Shown here piece after piece: positions 27,598-31,422 of a stretch of DNA of 31,422 nt (positions are counted from its first letter, which is position 1; the number at the start of each line of letters is the position of its first letter). Below the pieces are notes generated by a model, which did no database searches, had not been told where the DNA came from, and saw only the letters and a program-made list of their open reading frames with translations. The stretch lies in contig CALSCP010001656.1 of NCBI GenBank assembly GCA_943704425.1, positions 1-31,422 of the forward strand, written 5' to 3'. The translations under genes were made by a program, and so were the position numbers. Origin of the DNA: Ministeria vibrans ATCC 50519. Its lineage: Eukaryota > Opisthokonta > Filasterea.

Positions 27598-28511
27598 TCA
27601 GAGAATGCGCCAGAGCCAATGGCGCTCGTCCAGAGCAACATCAAAGTGTGTGCGGGGCACGAGACGCGCAACGAGTGCGCAGTCTGCGGCACTCACACTA
27701 CCCCACGCGGTGAGCGAGTACGCCTTGTCGGGCGACAGTGCCAATAGTCGCTGGAGCTCTGAGACGCTGGGTACGATAAACTCGGCGCGGACGGGAAATG
27801 TGCAGGCGACGTGAGGAAAGTCGGCAAGCACACGCGCCATCGCGTCAATGTGCTCGGGCAGGTAGCGTCGCGGTCCAAACGGCCCTGTCGTCCAGCCAAT
27901 AGACAGAACCGAGCGGGGAAACGCCTCATAGCACGTCTGAACAAAGTGATGCGCATCAAAAGGCGACTCTCCGCCGCCAGGGCCGCGCAGGATGTCGGCA
28001 TTGAGCCAGAGGGGATGCAGACGGCCGTGCTCGTCGACAGTGCACCGCTGAAGCTCGGCCAGGCACTCTGGCACTGCCCTGGGGTCTTTAAAGTCGAGCT
28101 TGATGCCAATGGTACGCTTTGAGTCTAAAACAATGCGAAGCCAGTCGCTATAGAGAGCCACGCGTGAATAGGGTGAGCGGGGAGTGCGGTGCGAAATGTT
28201 TACGCGAAGGTCAAGTCGAAATCGGGTGTGTGCGGCAAGCTGAAGTATGCCAAGAGCTTCTTTGGGTGTGCCATGACTGCCTGTCCATCGATATACATGA
28301 TGTCGGCCTCGAGAAAGTCAATGCGGGCGTTGGCGAGGGTCGAACGGAGCAGCGAACCATCGTTGACTGCATGAGCCCAGGTGTGTGTCGCAAACGACTC
28401 TTCTGAGCTCCGAGGCGCTTCACTCGATGACAAACTGGCACACGGAAGAGACATAAATGTGACGATGAGAGAGACGATCAGACAGAGAATGAGGATCGAT
28501 TTTTTGAGCAT
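27598..28511 (-). CDS. FAM151/menorin-like secreted protein (DUF2181)
   Basis: Two exons: 28511-28204 and 28147-27598, 285 aa. The 56-nt intron 28148-28203 (GTAAAC...TATAG) joins FDLTFA to DWLRIVLDSKRTIGIKLDFK in frame. The first ~27 residues (MLKKSILILCLIVSLIVTF) are a signal peptide or anchor. Family landmarks in order: WAHAVNDGSLL, FLEADIMYIDGQAVMAHP, GIKLDFKD, LWLNADILRGPGGG, LSIGWTTGPFG, VACTFPVRAEFIVPS, YSLTAWGSVS. These match FAM151A/B and nematode menorin, which have a phosphodiesterase-like barrel; the Glu, Asp, His and Lys-Asp positions resemble its active-site layout. Menorin is known from dendrite patterning in animals; the ancestral activity is unknown. ATG 28511 is chosen because it opens the signal peptide. 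Confidence 0.9.
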
Positions 28512-28628
28512 CAACAAAAAAACTGTGTGTGAAACTACTCTAAGTAGTCCTAAGAAAAGAGAAAAGAAGATGAGAATTCAGAATTAGACTCATTTGACTT
28601 GCAACTTTTTTTCCCCTCCTTTTCTTAT
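28512..28628. promoter_or_regulatory. Divergent intergenic region, FAM151-like / Gfo-Idh
   Basis: 117 bp, the shortest divergent gap in the window, separate two start codons. It is AT-rich with an A-rich stretch near 28550-28570 and a T-rich stretch near 28605-28630. Both core promoters must fit here. Confidence 0.4.
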
Positions 28629-28749
28629 ATGTCTCACGCTCCTATTGGACTCTGCCTTGTTGGTCTTGGACGCGCAGGGCACTTTCACCTGCGATCCATC
28701 AACTCCACGCGTGCCTTTAACCTTCTTTACGTCGTTGACCCAGGTTCGA

Positions 28750-28783
<34 letters not shown>

Positions 28784-29673
28784 ATCCTTTCCTTCTTTTG
28801 TAGTTGAGGAAGTCCGAGAACGCATCGCCAGCGAGCAGGGGTGCAAGGCACTGGCGTCGGTCGAGGCTGCCTTTGCCGATCCCGCAGTCGAGGCGGTGTT
28901 TGTGGCGACGCCGACCGCCTTCCACAAGGACCTGACACTGCGGGCGCTACAGGCCGGCAAGGCTGTTCTGAGCGAGAAACCGCTGGGTGAGTCTATTGCG
29001 GACATCCACGAGTGCTTTGATGAGGCCAAGAAGGCCGACAAGCCCCTGATGGTGGCGTTCCAACGACGGTTCGATCCCAACTTTGTGGCGGTGCGCGACG
29101 CCATTGCCAGCGGCCGTCTGGGCCAACTCCAACTTCTGCGCACCACCTCGCGCGACTTCCCTCGTCCCAGCATTGCCTACCTTAAACAGTCGCACGGCAT
29201 CTTTCACGACATGTGCATTCACGACTTCGATCTGCTCTACTTTGCGACAGGCGCCAGCGACACGCCCGACAACCGACCCCAGTCGGTGTTTGTCGCGGGC
29301 TCGTGTTTCGATCCGGAGATTGCAGCTCTCGACGACTACGACACGGTTTTGATCACAGTGCGCTACGCCAACGGGCTACTGGCGACCATCGACACGGCGC
29401 GCCTGTCGGTCTACGGCTACGACCAGCGCATGGAGGCCTTTGGCAATGGCGGCATGGCTGTCGCCGAGAACCAACGCTACAACGACACGGTCGTGTCCAC
29501 CCAATCCGGCCACAACCTCACCCCAATTCACACGAGCTTTGACACGCGCTACGTCACGGCATACCTCAAAGAGATTGAATACTTTGCTAAAATGGTCCGC
29601 GAAGGAGCACCACCTATCGTCACACGAGACACTGTCGTCGGCACAGCGTACGACCAGAGACACTTGAACCACC

Positions 29674-29715
<42 letters not shown>

Positions 29716-29818
29716 TGTGTGTGCGTGACAACTGATTTTCTTTGGTTTTAGACTGCTGGCAGAGGCTGCGAGCGAGAGTGCTCGCACCGGAAAGGAAGTC
29801 ACTATTGTGTACGATTGA
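28629..29818 (+). CDS. Gfo/Idh/MocA oxidoreductase, inositol 2-dehydrogenase-like
   Basis: Three exons: 28629-28743, 28804-29680 and 29752-29818, 352 aa. The NAD-binding motif GLGRAG is at 12-17. EKPLG contains Lys97, and HDMCIHDFD contains Asp174 and His178, the same Lys/Asp/His catalytic set and nearly the same numbering as Bacillus myo-inositol dehydrogenase (Lys97, Asp172, His176). FQRRFDPNF is also typical of the inositol-dehydrogenase branch. The enzyme probably oxidises myo-inositol or a related sugar with NAD in the cytosol. The last exon (LLAEAASESARTGKEVTIVYD) restores the usual C-terminal helix and strand. Its splice donor lies in a GT microsatellite; exon 2 must end at the T of codon CAC-GT to keep frame. 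Intron 1 carries a CT repeat. Unspliced reading past 29680 gives only poly-Cys-Val. Substrate assignment is by family only. Confidence 0.88.
28750..28783. repeat. Short CT repeat in Gfo/Idh intron 1
   Basis: CT units with one TTT interruption lie between the donor at 28744 and the TAG acceptor at 28803, and serve as an extended polypyrimidine tract. Confidence 0.85.
29679..29722. repeat. (GT)n microsatellite at a splice donor
   Basis: About 21 GT units with one A interruption start inside the last codon of Gfo/Idh exon 2 and extend into the intron. Any of several GT dinucleotides could serve as donor. Confidence 0.92.
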
Positions 29819-30003
29819 GCAGATTAAACCGTCCCTGTTCACTTCAACTCTACTTTTACTGTAAGATATTTTGACCAAGTCAACGTATCCATACAAATAG
29901 TAATGAAATATTAACTAAAGAATCGATCAAATTTCAGAACATTTATTATCCATATTCTATTCATATTATTTCATATTCAAGTCGTTCTGTTTGGTTTGTC
30001 AAA

Positions 30004-30831
30004 ATGGCTGGACACACAATAATCGTCTCGCGCAGCCACTACGCAACCCCGCCGCTCAATGACTTCCCTCTAATTAAAGGTGTTACCCGCACTGCTCTTG
30101 CGCTTCTCAACAAAGGCCTCACTGTCAGTGTTCTTTCGGACGAGCCAATGTCAGAAAAATTGGACGAACTTCTTGAGGGCATTCGTATGTCGCGCCTGAC
30201 GTGGACCAACGCCGCCATTAGCCACCAGAACATCCGCCGACAGTTTGCAATGGCAGCTGATCGACTTGCTGGCGACGACCAGAGTGCGACGCGTCAGCTC
30301 CTCGTCATCTTTATTGGCAACGAAGTGCTTAATTTACATGGAGTGTATCATTTCGCGACCGACGACATTGTCCGCCTCAACGAAGTGCCCCCTCGCGGTC
30401 AGTACGCAGGCGGGTATTCCGTTGATCAGCTGCACTCTGACGTGGCGCTTGGTCAATGGCGCAAGGTGTTGGTTATTTTCGACACATGCTATGGTGACAG
30501 TCTAGTTGACAACGCAGCACATTATCCGCCCTGCGCTGCCACTCTCGAGGACACGACGGCCGAGTCCTTTCAGCAGACTTCATACCAGGTAGTTGCGTCT
30601 AAGGGACTGGCGTACGCCGGTGGCGGAAGTACTGTCCTGCAGAGAGCCCTTCAGAGGGTGTGGTGGAGAAATGCAGTTGAGCCAGCGCCACTCACTCCGA
30701 TCGGACAGATTGTGTCGCTAGTCAATGCCCAACTGCCTGACCATCTCGATCCATACGAGCAGTCGTGCGCCGTTGCTCGCCTTCCATGGGGCGATCCCCA
30801 CACAAACATTGGCGAATTTGCTCTCTTTTAG
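30004..30831 (+). CDS. Caspase-like (clan CD) protein, single exon, apparent His loss
   Basis: One exon, 275 aa. The layout fits a caspase-fold (C14-type) domain: an N-terminal strand HTIIVSR, helix after LIKGVTRTALALLNKGLTV, strand QLLVIFIG (about 98-105), YHFATDD, then KVLVIFDTCYGDSL with the presumed nucleophile Cys162, and a p10-like part VVASKGLAYAGGG followed by VLQRALQRVWW. The DTCYGDS block matches the D-x-C-[YH]-x-[GD]-S nucleophile strand. Where active members have S-G-H-G, this protein reads I-G-N-E (104-107), so the catalytic His seems replaced by Asn106; His112 six residues on is unlikely to substitute. It may therefore be a pseudoprotease or have an altered dyad. The lack of introns is unusual next to these genes. 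A C13 (legumain/GPI8-like) relationship was considered, but the p10-like end fits C14 better. Function unknown. Confidence 0.65.
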   Translation: MAGHTIIVSRSHYATPPLNDFPLIKGVTRTALALLNKGLTVSVLSDEPMSEKLDELLEGIRMSRLTWTNAAISHQNIRRQFAMAADRLAGDDQSATRQLLVIFIGNEVLNLHGVYHFATDDIVRLNEVPPRGQYAGGYSVDQLHSDVALGQWRKVLVIFDTCYGDSLVDNAAHYPPCAATLEDTTAESFQQTSYQVVASKGLAYAGGGSTVLQRALQRVWWRNAVEPAPLTPIGQIVSLVNAQLPDHLDPYEQSCAVARLPWGDPHTNIGEFALF

Positions 30832-30863
30832 ACAGTACACAGAGACTTTTTGTTTGTGATTTT

Positions 30864-30869
30864 TTTATT
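30864..30869 (-). terminator. Candidate poly(A) signal for NUP54
   Basis: TTTATT on the plus strand reads AATAAA on the minus strand, about 32 bp beyond the NUP54 stop. It lies in the 69-bp gap to the convergent caspase-like gene, so the two transcripts probably overlap at their 3' ends. Confidence 0.4.
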
Positions 30870-30900
30870 TTTACTTTCGTCATTTCCATTGCATTTCAGT

Positions 30901-31364
30901 TCACGTAGCTAATCTCTGGGCGTTGACCAGCACATCTGCATCCTCCAAGTCCTCCTGAACGACGCTGACGAGCTGCTGAAGGCCCTGCTGCTGGGCTTCA
31001 AGAAACACGTTCATCTTGCGTGACGACGTCTCCTCAATCGAACACGACTCGACGTCGGGCTGACTCAGTGCCTGGTCCTACATACACATACACACGCACG
31101 TATACACACATAAGAACTCTTATTTACAGATATATTATTTTGTGATTGCACCTGCATGTGGATCTGCCATTTGAGCTCCTTCAGCCGGCCCTTGTACTGT
31201 GTCGGGCGATTGAGTTCGCGCTCAATACCCTCCAGCTTGAGCCGCAGTACCTCCTCGTCCTCCTGCATCTGCATCCCTGTACTCGCCTGCATCTTTGCCA
31301 TGGCACTCATCAACTTCAGTACTCGATGGCTCAGGTCCCGTTGCCTGCGCTTGCACTCCTCCAA
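30901..31364 (-). CDS. NUP54: Nucleoporin Nup54, C-terminal exons (partial)
   Basis: Two exons are visible: 31364-31152 (71 codons) and 31077-30901 (58 codons plus stop); the 5' part lies beyond the right edge. The first exon, LEECKRRQRDLSHRVLKL..., EDEEVLRLKLEGIERELNRP and TQYKGRLKELKWQIHMQ, matches the Nup54 alpha-helical region (LSHRVL, ADEEQLRVQLDTIQSELNAP, TQFKGRLNELMSQIRMQ in human). The last exon (VFLEAQQQGLQQLVSVVQED, then LEDADVL) corresponds to the terminal helix. Nup54 forms the central channel complex with Nup62 and Nup58; this segment makes the coiled-coil contacts. The intron 31078-31151 joins in phase 0. An upstream TAG acceptor at 31365-31367 shows that a further exon precedes. 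FG repeats are expected off the window. Confidence 0.93.
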
Positions 31365-31422
31365 CTACAACAAAAAAACAAAAGAGCAAGATGGAGAGAA
31401 AAGAAGCAAAGTGATGGACACA

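Noticed and set aside
30004-30831. GPI8/legumain-type C13 protease
   Set aside because: C13 members have a longer N-terminal part, a DHG or GHG His motif and a DTCQ/EACES block followed by SPN or TS segments. The order and the ASKG...AYAGG p10-like end fit the C14 fold better.

Overview
The window is nuclear DNA from a microbial eukaryote that is probably flagellated. Thirteen protein genes lie on both strands, and eleven of them are split by spliceosomal introns. I reconstructed 43 introns by joining exons so that the reading frame and family alignment stay continuous. Most introns are 50-250 nt, all begin with GT, and about 60% end in TAG. Exons are GC-rich with many C/G-ending codons, while introns and intergenic DNA are AT-rich or made of long GA/CT and GT/CA microsatellites. 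The gene set (centriolin-like centrosomal protein, ATG1/ULK kinase, NMT, Nup54, SENP6/7-type SUMO protease, FAM151, TCAIM-like, EPHX4-like hydrolase) looks animal-like. An intact eukaryotic histidine-biosynthesis gene (HIS6) argues against a true animal. A unicellular relative of animals, an apusomonad or a similar free-living flagellate would fit; I cannot name the species.

Layout. 1-1939 (-): 5' part of a SENP6/7 (Ulp2)-like protease, running off the left edge. 2154-3897 (+): HIS6, eight exons. 4060-5324 (+): EPHX4-like epoxide hydrolase. 5812-13608 (-): centriolin-like protein of about 2363 aa, including one 6.5-kb coiled-coil exon. 14058-17832 (-): ATG1/ULK kinase. 18048-19864 (-): proline-rich protein with a possible actin-regulatory tail. 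20122-23208 (+): single-pass surface protein with seven FG-GAP-type loops and an ASPIC/UnbV domain. 23674-26429 (-): N-myristoyltransferase, 13 exons. 26587-27533 (+): TCAIM-like mitochondrial protein. 27598-28511 (-): FAM151/menorin-like secreted protein. 28629-29818 (+): Gfo/Idh/MocA inositol-dehydrogenase-like enzyme. 30004-30831 (+): single-exon caspase-like protein that appears to lack the usual catalytic His. 30901 to the right edge (-): C-terminal end of Nup54.

The genes do not form a pathway. They are unrelated housekeeping genes packed tightly: divergent pairs are 117-257 bp apart and two convergent pairs only 64-69 bp apart. The most unusual features are a degenerate ~18-nt motif beside GA/CT tracts at several separate places, GT microsatellites that form or abut splice donors, a donor preference for GTAC, the caspase-like protein, and the propeller/UnbV surface protein. 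No tRNA, rRNA, CRISPR or recognisable transposon was seen.
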